Source: Labilithrix sp. | GTDB taxonomy: Bacteria; Myxococcota_A; Polyangia; Polyangiales; Polyangiaceae | DNA: 64,000 nt | Direction: 5' to 3' | NCBI GenBank assembly: GCA_019637155.1 | Contig: JAHBWE010000009.1 | Location: 124,001-188,000, forward strand | Shown here: piece by piece, positions 17,056 through 24,726 of the stretch | How positions within the stretch are numbered: position 1 is the stretch's first letter | How the letters are laid out: every line of letters starts with the position of its first letter | Translations under genes and position numbers: made by a program | Notes under the pieces: model-generated | What the model saw: only the letters and a program-made list of their open reading frames with translations | Databases searched by the model: none | Told to the model about the DNA's origin: nothing

Positions 17056-19254
17056 CTAGATTTGCGGGTTCTTGCGGCGCCGGGCGACGGCGCGCGCGGC
17101 CCCCAGAGCGCCGAGGCCGAGGAGCCACGTCCCGCCTCCGAACGCCGCGCCGGGGGTGGATATTCCGCAGGTCGTCTCCGTGATCGTCGTCGTCGTGCCG
17201 GGCGCGCCGGAGCCGGGGCCGTTCGCGTCGTCGTCGTCGTCGTCGCCACCGACGACCGTGCCGTCGTCGGTGCTGAACTCGAGCGCGAGGTCGTCGTACG
17301 CGCCGTCGCTGTCGCCGTTGTTTGCAATCTGCACGTAGGTGTCGCCTGTCTTCTCCGGCAGCGTGAACGTCGCGACCGCGTCGCCGGGCGCGGGCTTCGC
17401 CGTCGCCTTCGCGTCGGCGTCGTGGCCGTTCGCGGACCACGCGATCGCGCCGCCGACCTTGAGCAGCACGACGGGCGCGAACGGGGTCGCCTGACCGCCG
17501 AGCGGGTTCGCGGGCCCGGCTCCTCCCGCGCGCGCGGTGAAGGACACCTTCAGCTTCGTCGCGCCGGCGGGGACCTTCGCCTTGATCTGCACGACGCCGG
17601 GCGCGAGGCCGTTCACGGAGACGCTCTGCTTGCCGGGCGCGATGAAGCCGAGGCGCCGCTGCGGCGACGCGATCGGCTTGCCCGCCCACGCGAGGACGCG
17701 GTCGCAGCCCTTGCCGTCGACGAGCACGCCGCGGTCCTTCATCGTCTTCGCGAGCGCGGTCTCGCCGGCGGGGAAGTCGGTCTTCAGCACGGCGAGGAAG
17801 AGCGCGACGACGTCCTCGAAGCCGACGTCGGCTTGGCCGGGGTTCGCGCGCATCGCTTTGTAGATCGCCTTGTCGAAGGTCGCGCGGTCCCGCGCCGGCA
17901 GCGACTCGCGCGCCTCCCAGAGGCCGCCCGAGAACAGCGTCGAGTCGACGTGCACTTCGCCGACGACGTTCGTGCACTTGTCCTTGTTCGCGAGCGTGCG
18001 GATCACGCCGGTCGTGCTGCCGAAGTCGCTCGCGGCGTATTCGCCGACGTCGGGGTCGCCGGTGATCGCGGACGAGAAGTAGTCGGCGAGGCCTTCGTTC
18101 ATCGCGCCGGGCGCGTCGATCGCGCCGTGCTCGTCGACGTGCCACACGCCGAGGCCGAGGCTGTGCTCCACCACCGCGTGCGTGAGCTCGTGGTAGACGA
18201 CGTCGCCGTCGTACGCGTAGTCGCGCTTCGGACCTTGCCCGAACCAGAGCGCACCGGAGTCGAAGCCGTAGAGCTGCGCGAACACGCCGCCGAGCCCACC
18301 GGCCGCGGGCGAGTAGAACGCGTTCTGGAACGTCTCGAGCGGCTTGTTCGGATCGGCCGCCGACGCGAGGTCGCCCTGGAAGATGCCCTTCGGCACCTGG
18401 AGGTTCGCGATGAGGCGGAGCTGCTCGTCGACGACGACCTGCGCGCCGGGATCGCCCTGCAGGTCGCGGAAGAACGCGTAGGCCTTGGTCGCGTGGTGGT
18501 AGATCGACACCTCGGAGAACGCGTCGCTGCGCGCGGCGGCGCTGCCGGGCGCGTCGCTCGGCTCGTAGAGGAAGTCGCCGTTGCGATCGGCCTTCGCGAC
18601 CTGCTCGAGGTCGCAGACGTGCACGTCGACGTCGAAGCCGCCGAACGAGAGCGCCTTCACCGACTTCTTGTCGATGCAGTTGTGCGCGACGAGGAACGGG
18701 TTCGTGAGGACCCCGCCCACCGGCGCCATCGCGAACGTCTCGGTCACGACCTCCGGCGACTTCGTGGGGTTCGAGCGGTACACCTTCGCTTCGTTCGCGA
18801 ACACGAGGAGGTCGCGCGCCTCGAGCACCTCGCCCGTCTGCGCGTCGACGATCACGCGCGGCGCCGCCGGCACCCCGGCGGGGATGCGGGGGACGACCGC
18901 GTACGCGAGGCGCGCGCCGCGATCGAACGTCGGCCAGATCACGAGGTGCGCCTCGTCCGGCCGCGCGAGCGCGATCTTCGCGGCGTCACGCGGCGTGAGC
19001 GTCGGCGTCGTCGAAGGCAACACGTTCACGATCGCGTCGCGCGACGCGATCGGTGCGCCGGTCTTCGCGTAGCGCGTCATCGAGCCGCGCCCGATCACGG
19101 GCAGCCCCTCGTGGGTCTGCGCGTAGCGAACGACGGTCTCACCGTCGGCGAAGCGATCGACGCCGCGAGCGACGAGGTCGGCGCGCGCGTCGCCGCCGCT
19201 CAGGAGCTCGCCGCCGCCCAGGAACAAGATGAGGAGGAGGTGACGCGTTCGCAC
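17056..19254 (-). CDS. Secreted thermolysin-like zinc metalloprotease with MYXO-CTERM-like tail
   Basis: 732 residues with a signal peptide (MRTRHLLLILFLGG...DARA). A propeptide-like region (about 40-190, with TPRDAAKIALARPDEAHLV and a PepSY-like VIVDAQTGEVLEA) precedes the catalytic part. The zinc motif HELTH is near residue 352 and the third ligand lies in NEGLADYFS near 385, as in peptidase families M4/M36. A beta-rich C-terminal region and an Asp-rich linker lead to CGISTPGA, a hydrophobic helix and ARRRK, which matches the MYXO-CTERM sorting signal of myxobacteria. Predicted surface-attached degradative protease. Confidence 0.88.
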   Translation of the reverse strand: MRTRHLLLILFLGGGELLSGGDARADLVARGVDRFADGETVVRYAQTHEGLPVIGRGSMTRYAKTGAPIASRDAIVNVLPSTTPTLTPRDAAKIALARPDEAHLVIWPTFDRGARLAYAVVPRIPAGVPAAPRVIVDAQTGEVLEARDLLVFANEAKVYRSNPTKSPEVVTETFAMAPVGGVLTNPFLVAHNCIDKKSVKALSFGGFDVDVHVCDLEQVAKADRNGDFLYEPSDAPGSAAARSDAFSEVSIYHHATKAYAFFRDLQGDPGAQVVVDEQLRLIANLQVPKGIFQGDLASAADPNKPLETFQNAFYSPAAGGLGGVFAQLYGFDSGALWFGQGPKRDYAYDGDVVYHELTHAVVEHSLGLGVWHVDEHGAIDAPGAMNEGLADYFSSAITGDPDVGEYAASDFGSTTGVIRTLANKDKCTNVVGEVHVDSTLFSGGLWEARESLPARDRATFDKAIYKAMRANPGQADVGFEDVVALFLAVLKTDFPAGETALAKTMKDRGVLVDGKGCDRVLAWAGKPIASPQRRLGFIAPGKQSVSVNGLAPGVVQIKAKVPAGATKLKVSFTARAGGAGPANPLGGQATPFAPVVLLKVGGAIAWSANGHDADAKATAKPAPGDAVATFTLPEKTGDTYVQIANNGDSDGAYDDLALEFSTDDGTVVGGDDDDDDANGPGSGAPGTTTTITETTCGISTPGAAFGGGTWLLGLGALGAARAVARRRKNPQI

Positions 19255-19452
19255 CGCGAGCGTATGCCTGAAAAAAGTCCTCGACGCGAGGCGGAGGAGG
19301 CTTTACGTCCATCTCCGTCGCGCGCGGTCCACCGCGCCGGCCTCGTGGTCCCGTCGACCCGGAAACGTGAACCCCGCCAGGCCCGAGAGGGAGCAACGGT
19401 AGCGCGGAAGGGTGTGGCGGGGCCTTTCCCTATTTTGTCGCCCGCGCCATCA

Positions 19453-19487
19453 TGTGCCGGCACACGGCACAATTGGCTCATGTGCCG
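19453..19487. promoter_or_regulatory. Cluster of four TGTGCCG half-sites
   Basis: TGTGCCGGCACA (19453-19464) is a perfect 12-bp palindrome made of two overlapping half-sites. A second pair, CGGCACA (19465-19471) and TGTGCCG (19481-19487), is separated by 9 nt. Four copies of one heptamer within 35 bp look like a regulator binding region. It lies about 200 bp upstream of the protease gene (minus strand) and 620 bp upstream of the RNase E/G gene. Confidence 0.45.
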
Positions 19488-19818
19488 TATGGCATGCGCC
19501 ACTCGACGTCGCATCGCGACTTCTTGAGCGAGGCCGCATCGCGATCTCGCAGATTTTCTCACCCGAAATCGCGACCTTGTGAGGGCCGCATCGGCGGAGC
19601 ACCGGAGCGCGCACCCGGCAGCTCCGGAGGAAGCGCTCGCGTTCCAAGCCTGAATCGCGAGCTGCACCCGCGTAGGGTGCATCTTCGCAGGTGCGAGCGG
19701 GGGTGCAGGGCGCGGCCCGCTGCGTTGAATCAAGACACTGGCGCTCGCGGAAGGATTCCGATAGCTCTTGAGGCAGGCCCCGAGGCGCGTCAGCTCCTCC
19801 GGTCCGCAGGTTTATCCC

Positions 19819-19841
19819 GGCTCCGCCATTTCGGCGGAGCC
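19819..19841 (+). promoter_or_regulatory. Perfect 9-bp hairpin in the RNase E/G leader
   Basis: GGCTCCGCC and GGCGGAGCC pair perfectly around a 5-nt A/T-containing loop (ATTTC). No T-run follows it, so intrinsic termination is not indicated. An unpaired AU-containing loop on a strong stem is the kind of element RNase E/G itself may recognise; that is inference. Confidence 0.4.
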
Positions 19842-20080
19842 TCGAGTTGCTCACAGCGGTCAACTCCTGCATTCGAGGAGAGGGCCGGCGCCCGAGGCGC
19901 CACGCAGCTTCGTTCACCTCCTCGTGAGGTGGGTCATTCGCGATGAGGACCGAGTCACGCCACCCTTCCCCTGATGCGCGCGTTTGGCGCGTCGACACGC
20001 CGCATTCCGCGCGTCGAGCAACGCATCGGGTCCTGGCGCTCCGGCCCCTCTCCTCCGACCAGGCTTTCGTGGGCGTCATC

Positions 20081-20103
20081 GGGCGGGAAAGCGATTCCCG
20101 TCC
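20081..20103 (+). promoter_or_regulatory. Hairpin abutting the RNase E/G start codon
   Basis: GGGCGGGAA (20081-20089) pairs with TTCCCGTCC (20095-20103) with one G-U pair and a 5-nt loop AGCGA. The stem's last base directly precedes the ATG at 20104. The purine-rich left arm is the only visible candidate for ribosome binding, so folding would be expected to mask initiation. This suggests structure-controlled translation of the nuclease. Confidence 0.45.
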
Positions 20104-22716
20104 ATGGCCAAGAATATCCTCGTCATTTCGTGCGATTACCGCGAGACACGCGCCGCTCTAATCGAGAACGGCATCATCGCCGAGCTTCACATCGAGCGTA
20201 AGGGCGCCGAGTCCGGCACCGTCGGCAACGTCTACCTCGGCAAGGTCACGCGAGTCCTCCCCGGGCTCCAGGCCGCCTTCATCGACATCGGCCAGGAGCG
20301 CGCCGCGTTCCTCCACGTCGAAGACCTGATCCGCCCCGACGACTTCGACGAGTACCTCGCCGGTGGGCGCAAGTTGGCACGCGGTGAAGGACGATCGTCG
20401 ACGACGAGCGAAAGCGAAGACGAGGACGAGACCGCGGAGGGCGAGGCGAGCCCCAGCTCCGGGGAGCGCGAGACCGATGCGCGCGCCGACTCCAATCCGC
20501 GCGCCGCCGATGAGCCCGACGCCGACTCCGACTCCGACGAGCCCGCCGACTCCGACGAGCCCGCCGACTCCGACGAGCCGGACTCCGATGAGCGCGACGC
20601 CGACTCCGGCGAGCCCGACTCCGACGAACCGGACTCCGACGAGCGCGCCGTCGCGGCGGAGAGCGATCGCGATCTGGATTCCCCCTCCCAGGCGTCCGCG
20701 ACCGACGACGACGCGAACGACTCGGATCCCCCCGCCGCGGGGCTCGGCGGAGGCATCGACGACCTCGAGACGACGGTCGCGTATCCTGACTGGCCCGCGC
20801 CGCCCGCGCGGAAGCAGAACGGATCGACCACCGCGAAGCGCGCGCTGCGCAGCGGACCGAGCGACGCGCCGCCCGCGAGCGATCCTCCCTCCGACGAAGT
20901 GATCGCGCCGCCGAGCCCGCCGTCCGCGGTGGAGACGCAGCCGCTCATCGAAGACGTGTCGTCCGTCGCGCTCGGTGGCGTCGCAGCCGAATCGTCCGAG
21001 CGGCTCTTCGCCGACGACGACGATGACGACGACGACGACGACGATCGCGCGGAGGTGCGAGGGCAGGACTCGATGCGCTCGCTCGCCTCGCAGCCGACGC
21101 TCGACGAGCTCCCCTCCTCCGACTCCGATCGCCCCTCCTCCGCCGCGCACGATGACGAGAGCGACGACGACGATCTCCTGGGCGACCTGCCCGGCTTCAC
21201 GGTGTCCGAGCCCGGCGAGCCCGTCCCGCGCGCGCCGGCTCCGCGAGCCGCGGAGCGCGAGCGCGGAGAGCGCGGCGGACGGCGCCGGCGACGCGGACGC
21301 GGACGCGGCGAGCGCACCGGCGATCGTCCGGCGACGGAGGCACGCGGCAGCGGCGGCGGAGGCGGCGAACGCACGCGCGGACGCGACGGCGGCCGCGGAC
21401 GTGACGGCGGCCGCTCGACCGGCCGCGACGGCAGCCGCGGGCGCGACGGCAGCCGCGGGCGCGGCGATCGCTCCGGCGCCGGCGGGCTCCCCGGACGCCT
21501 CTCGAAGTCGACGCCGATCCGCGACGTCGTGAAGGAGGGGCAGGAGATCATCGTCCAGGTGACGAAGGATCCGATCGGGACGAAGGGCGCGCGCTGCTCG
21601 AGCCACATCTCGCTTCCGGGTCGCTACGTCGTCTACCTCCCAACGGTCGATCACATCGGCATCAGCAAGCGCATCGGCAACGACAAGGAGCGCGCGCGCC
21701 TGCGCGAGGCGATCGAGGCGATGAAGCCGCCGTCCGGTGGTCTCATCGTGCGCACCGTCGCCGAGGGCCTCACGAAGAAGGGCCTCAAGCAGGACGTCGG
21801 CTACCTCGTTCGCCTCTGGGGCGAGGTCGCGAAGAAGCGTGAGGGCGCGAGGGCGCCGGCGCTCCTCTCGAGCGAGCTCGACCTCGTGCTGAAGGTCGCG
21901 CGTGACCTCTTCACCGACGAGGTCGACGAGGTCGTCATCGACGACAAGCAGCAGTACGACCGTCTCTGCCGCTTCGTCGAGATGTTCGCGCCCGAGCGCC
22001 TCAAGGACGTGAAGCACTACTCGGAAGAGGAGCCCATCTTCGACGAGTACGGCATCGAGGACGAGATCGGCCGCGCGCTGTCGCGCAAGGTCCCGCTGCC
22101 CTCCGGCGGCTACCTCATCATCGATCAGGCCGAGGCGCTCACCGCGATCGACGTCAACACCGGTCGGTTCGTCGGCAAGGGCAGCAAGGACATGGAGGAG
22201 ACGATCCTCAAGACGAACCTCGAGGCGGTGAAGGAGATCGCCTACCAGCTTCGCTTCCGGAACATCGGCGGCCTCATCATCCTCGACCTCATCGACATGG
22301 AGCAGCACAAGAACCGCGAGAAGGTGCGCCGCACGCTCGAGGAGCTCCTCCAGAAGGACAAGGCGAAGACGACGCTCAACCGCATCTCGGACCTCGGTCT
22401 CATCGAGATGACGCGCAAGCGCACGCGCGAGAGCCTCGGCCGGCTCCTCCACGAGCCCTGCTTCTACTGCGACGGCACCGGCCAGCTGCAGTCGAAGGAG
22501 ACGATCGCGTTCGAGATCCTCCGCGAGATCCGCCGCAAGCGCGGGACCCTCCCCGGCTACTCCGTCCTCGTGAACGCGCACCCCGCCGTCGCCGACGTGC
22601 TGAACAGCACCGAGAAGGCGGCGGTGCAGGACGCCGAGAACAAGTACATGCGGAAGATCATCGTGACCCCGCGCAAGGAGTACCACCTCGAGCAGTTCGA
22701 CCTGGTGGGCAAGTAA
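20104..22716 (+). CDS. Ribonuclease E/G family endoribonuclease with large disordered insertion
   Basis: 870 residues from ATG 20104 (MAKNILVISCDYRETRAAL). The S1 RNA-binding domain begins near residue 36 (GNVYLGKVTRVLPGLQAAF) but is interrupted at about 95 by roughly 370 residues of low-complexity sequence. That insert is first Asp/Ser/Glu-rich with repeated DSDEP and a poly-Asp run, then Arg/Gly-rich (RGRDGGRGRDGG). The conserved family resumes near 465 (TPIRDVVKEGQEIIVQV). Catalytic Mg2+-binding acidic residues are in AIDVNTGRF and LIILDLIDM, and the zinc-link region is represented by CFYCDGTG. Processes rRNA and mRNA. Followed 3 bp later by a PilZ gene. Confidence 0.93.
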   Translation: MAKNILVISCDYRETRAALIENGIIAELHIERKGAESGTVGNVYLGKVTRVLPGLQAAFIDIGQERAAFLHVEDLIRPDDFDEYLAGGRKLARGEGRSSTTSESEDEDETAEGEASPSSGERETDARADSNPRAADEPDADSDSDEPADSDEPADSDEPDSDERDADSGEPDSDEPDSDERAVAAESDRDLDSPSQASATDDDANDSDPPAAGLGGGIDDLETTVAYPDWPAPPARKQNGSTTAKRALRSGPSDAPPASDPPSDEVIAPPSPPSAVETQPLIEDVSSVALGGVAAESSERLFADDDDDDDDDDDRAEVRGQDSMRSLASQPTLDELPSSDSDRPSSAAHDDESDDDDLLGDLPGFTVSEPGEPVPRAPAPRAAERERGERGGRRRRRGRGRGERTGDRPATEARGSGGGGGERTRGRDGGRGRDGGRSTGRDGSRGRDGSRGRGDRSGAGGLPGRLSKSTPIRDVVKEGQEIIVQVTKDPIGTKGARCSSHISLPGRYVVYLPTVDHIGISKRIGNDKERARLREAIEAMKPPSGGLIVRTVAEGLTKKGLKQDVGYLVRLWGEVAKKREGARAPALLSSELDLVLKVARDLFTDEVDEVVIDDKQQYDRLCRFVEMFAPERLKDVKHYSEEEPIFDEYGIEDEIGRALSRKVPLPSGGYLIIDQAEALTAIDVNTGRFVGKGSKDMEETILKTNLEAVKEIAYQLRFRNIGGLIILDLIDMEQHKNREKVRRTLEELLQKDKAKTTLNRISDLGLIEMTRKRTRESLGRLLHEPCFYCDGTGQLQSKETIAFEILREIRRKRGTLPGYSVLVNAHPAVADVLNSTEKAAVQDAENKYMRKIIVTPRKEYHLEQFDLVGK

Positions 22717-22719
22717 GTC

Positions 22720-23025
22720 ATGAGCGAATCGAAGCGCGCCGACGAACGGATCACGATCAACAAAGAGTTCGAGTCCTTCGACGCCTTCATCCAGGAGTAC
22801 GTCACCAACATCTCGCGCTCCGGCGTGTTCATCCGCGCGCAGCGGCCGCTCCCGGTCGGCACGCAGGTGAACCTGCACTTCACCGTCATCATGGATGCGG
22901 TGGAGACGATCGAAGGTGTGGGCGAGGTCGTCCGTGTCGAGAAGGACGGAATGGGGGTGGTCTTCCGCGAGCTGTCCGCTTACTCCAAGGACCTGCTCGA
23001 CAAGTTGCTGATCCAGCGTCGCTAA
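22720..23025 (+). CDS. PilZ-domain protein (probable c-di-GMP receptor)
   Basis: 101 residues, essentially one PilZ domain. Both nucleotide-binding motifs are visible: RxxxR as RADER (residues 6-10) and the D/NxSxxG motif as NISRSG. It resembles the myxobacterial paralogous PilZ group in which the domain stands alone (VIMDAVETIEGVGEVVRV). Only 3 bp separate it from the RNase E/G stop, so co-transcription is likely. Output partner unknown. Confidence 0.88.
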   Translation: MSESKRADERITINKEFESFDAFIQEYVTNISRSGVFIRAQRPLPVGTQVNLHFTVIMDAVETIEGVGEVVRVEKDGMGVVFRELSAYSKDLLDKLLIQRR

Positions 23026-23052
23026 TTGATAGAATCCGGCCCCGAGAAACCC

Positions 23053-23400
23053 ATGCGCAAGCTCGCCATCATCCTCATCGGTCTTCTCCTCGTCGCGTGC
23101 GGCAGCAGCATGCCCGCGCCCACCGATCGCCTCGCCAGCGCGGAAGCCGCCTCGCGAAGCGCGAAGGAGCTGGGCGCGAACAACGAGCCGAAGGCCGCCC
23201 TGCACCTCAAGCTCGCAAGCGATCAGATCGACCAGGCGAAGAAGCTCATCGCCGACGGCGACAACAAGCGCGCCGACCTCGTCCTCCAGCGCGCGAACGC
23301 CGACGCGGAGCTCGCCGTCATGCTCGCGAAGGAACACAACGCCAAGACGGAAGCCGACAAGGCGCAGCAGAACGTCAAGAAGATCAAGGAAGGGAAGTGA
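23053..23400 (+). CDS. DUF4398-like lipoprotein
   Basis: 115 residues from ATG 23053, chosen because it opens a textbook lipoprotein signal (KLAIILIGLLLVAC). An upstream in-frame start at 23026 would add nine unhelpful residues. The mature part is a helical, Ala/Lys-rich domain (SAEAASRSAKELGANNEPKA) typical of DUF4398, often found next to OmpA-like proteins. The next gene carries the same domain fused to OmpA, so the pair may have arisen by duplication. Confidence 0.8.
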   Translation: MRKLAIILIGLLLVACGSSMPAPTDRLASAEAASRSAKELGANNEPKAALHLKLASDQIDQAKKLIADGDNKRADLVLQRANADAELAVMLAKEHNAKTEADKAQQNVKKIKEGK

Positions 23401-23405
23401 GCCAC

Positions 23406-24431
23406 ATGCGTCTTGTCAACGTCGGGGCTTCGCCCCGACACCCCACCCCAGACACGGCCCTCGCGCGGAGCGCTCGGGGCGCTTCGCGCCCGCTTTCGCG
23501 GCCGCTTCTGGGGCCCCTTGTCAACGCCCACACCTCAGATACGGCCCTCGTGCGGGGCGCTTCGCGGCCGCTTCTGGGGTCCCTGGTTGGTGTTGCTCTC
23601 GTTGCGCTCTTTGTTGGTGGGTGTGGGAATGCGCTGCCGCCGAAGGAGCTCGTGGACGCGCGGGCGGCGTATCAGGCTGCGTCGAAGGGGCCTGCGGCGC
23701 AGCAGACTCCGGCGGAGCTCCATGTCGCGAAGCAGGCGCTCGACCAGGCCGAGCGCGCCTTCAACGACGACCCGGGCTCGGTCGAGACGAAGGACTACGC
23801 GTACATCGCGACGCGCAAGGCCGAGCTCGCCGACGCCTCGGCGCGCGCGATCATCGCGCAGAAGGATCGCGAGGGCGCGGAGAAGGACGCCGCGAACCTC
23901 ACCGCCGATCAGCTCCGCAACGCGCGCAACGAGCTCACGAGCACGAAGCACAACCTCGAGAAGACGCAGGACCAGCTCGCGCAGGAGAAGGCCGCGCGCG
24001 AGGCCGCGGAGAAGAAGGCCGCGCAGGCCCTCGCCGACCTCCAGAAGATCGCCGCCGTCACGAAGGAGGCGCGCGGCATGGTCATCACGCTCTCCGGCTC
24101 GGTGCTCTTCGCGTCGAACGAGTCGACGCTCCTTCCCGCCGCGATGCTGAAGCTCAACGAGGTCGCGGACGCCCTCATCAAGGGCAACCCCGACTCGAAC
24201 ATCACCGTCGAAGGCCACACCGACTCGCAAGGCCAGCGCCAGTACAACATGGACCTCGGACGCAAGCGCGCCGAGGCCGTGCGCGAGCAGCTCGTCTCCC
24301 GCGGCGTCGCCGCCGACCGCATCAAGGCCGTAGGCATCGGCCCCGATCGCCCCGTCGCGAGCAACAACTCCGCCGAAGGCCGCGCCAACAACCGTCGCGT
24401 CGAAATCATCGTCGAACCAGGCAAACACTAA
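23406..24431 (+). CDS. DUF4398 + OmpA-like peptidoglycan-binding lipoprotein
   Basis: 341 residues if ATG 23406 is used. However, the first 48 codons are entirely encoded by a dispersed GC-rich repeat (23416-23583). GTG at 23550 gives a 293-residue protein with a sensible signal: two Arg, a hydrophobic core (LVGVALVALFVGGC) and a lipobox, so this start is preferred. Mature domains are DUF4398-like helices (ARAAYQAASKGP), a coiled coil (about residues 140-220), then OmpA/MotB with VTVEGHTDSQG-type signature read as ITVEGHTDSQG and NNRRVEIIV. Anchors outer membrane to peptidoglycan. Confidence 0.85.
   Translation: MRLVNVGASPRHPTPDTALARSARGASRPLSRPLLGPLVNAHTSDTALVRGASRPLLGSLVGVALVALFVGGCGNALPPKELVDARAAYQAASKGPAAQQTPAELHVAKQALDQAERAFNDDPGSVETKDYAYIATRKAELADASARAIIAQKDREGAEKDAANLTADQLRNARNELTSTKHNLEKTQDQLAQEKAAREAAEKKAAQALADLQKIAAVTKEARGMVITLSGSVLFASNESTLLPAAMLKLNEVADALIKGNPDSNITVEGHTDSQGQRQYNMDLGRKRAEAVREQLVSRGVAADRIKAVGIGPDRPVASNNSAEGRANNRRVEIIVEPGKH
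23416..23583 (+). repeat. Dispersed GC-rich palindromic element, copy 1, with a partial tandem copy
   Basis: 23416-23517 starts with the hairpin GTCGGGGCTTCGCCCCGAC and continues through an ACCCCACCCCAGACACGGCC stretch to GGGGCCCC. It is nearly identical over 102 bp, in inverted orientation, to copy 2 at 24617-24718. A shortened tandem copy that has lost the palindrome follows (about 23518-23583). It overlaps the 5' codons of the OmpA-like gene. Confidence 0.85.
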
Positions 24432-24616
24432 CTCCCACCCCGCCGGACGCGCAGCGCACCGGCTCCCCTTTCCCCATCGAGAAGGCCGCGCCCGCGAGCG
24501 TCATGGGGTCGGCCTGACGTTGAGACCGACCCGCGAAGCGGCCGCGCATGCGAGCGCGTAGCGCCACGAGCCCAAGCCCGGGGCCGCATCGGGGTCGGAG
24601 CGTCGGGTTCGCCCCC

Positions 24617-24718
24617 GGGGCCCCAGAAGCGGCCGCGCAAGCGGGCGCGAAGCGCCCCGAGCGCGCAGCGCGAGGGCCGTGTCTGGGGTGGGGTGTCGGG
24701 GCGAAGCCCCGACGTTGA
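24617..24718 (-). repeat. Dispersed GC-rich palindromic element, copy 2 (inverted)
   Basis: Reverse complement of copy 1 with only a few mismatches over 102 bp; the palindrome lies at about 24695-24714, nine bases before the stop of the convergent kinase gene. It fills the gap 24432-24726 between two convergent genes. The remaining 24432-24616 holds related GC-rich sequence (GGGGCCGCATCGGGGTCGG) that resembles units of the minisatellite at 63 kb; no gene is visible there. Confidence 0.85.
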
Positions 24719-24726
24719 GTGCGTAA

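Larger units (their letters stand above)
19255..20103. other. 849-bp intergenic region with structured leader, no convincing gene
   Basis: Short reading frames here have poor codon use and no homologous look. The stretch holds a cluster of TGTGCCG half-sites (19453-19487) and several perfect small hairpins: TGCACCC/GGGTGCA (19663-19681), GGCTCCGCC/GGCGGAGCC (19819-19841), CACCTC/GAGGTG near 19916-19932, and a stem that ends at the RNase E/G start codon. E. coli rne has a long self-regulating 5' leader, so a similar role is possible. No tRNA, RNase P RNA, tmRNA or SRP RNA signature was seen. Confidence 0.5.

Noticed and set aside
19452..20161. Open frames upstream of the RNase E/G gene
   Set aside because: Low-quality codon use, many small hairpins and no protein-like motif; treated as leader or intergenic sequence.
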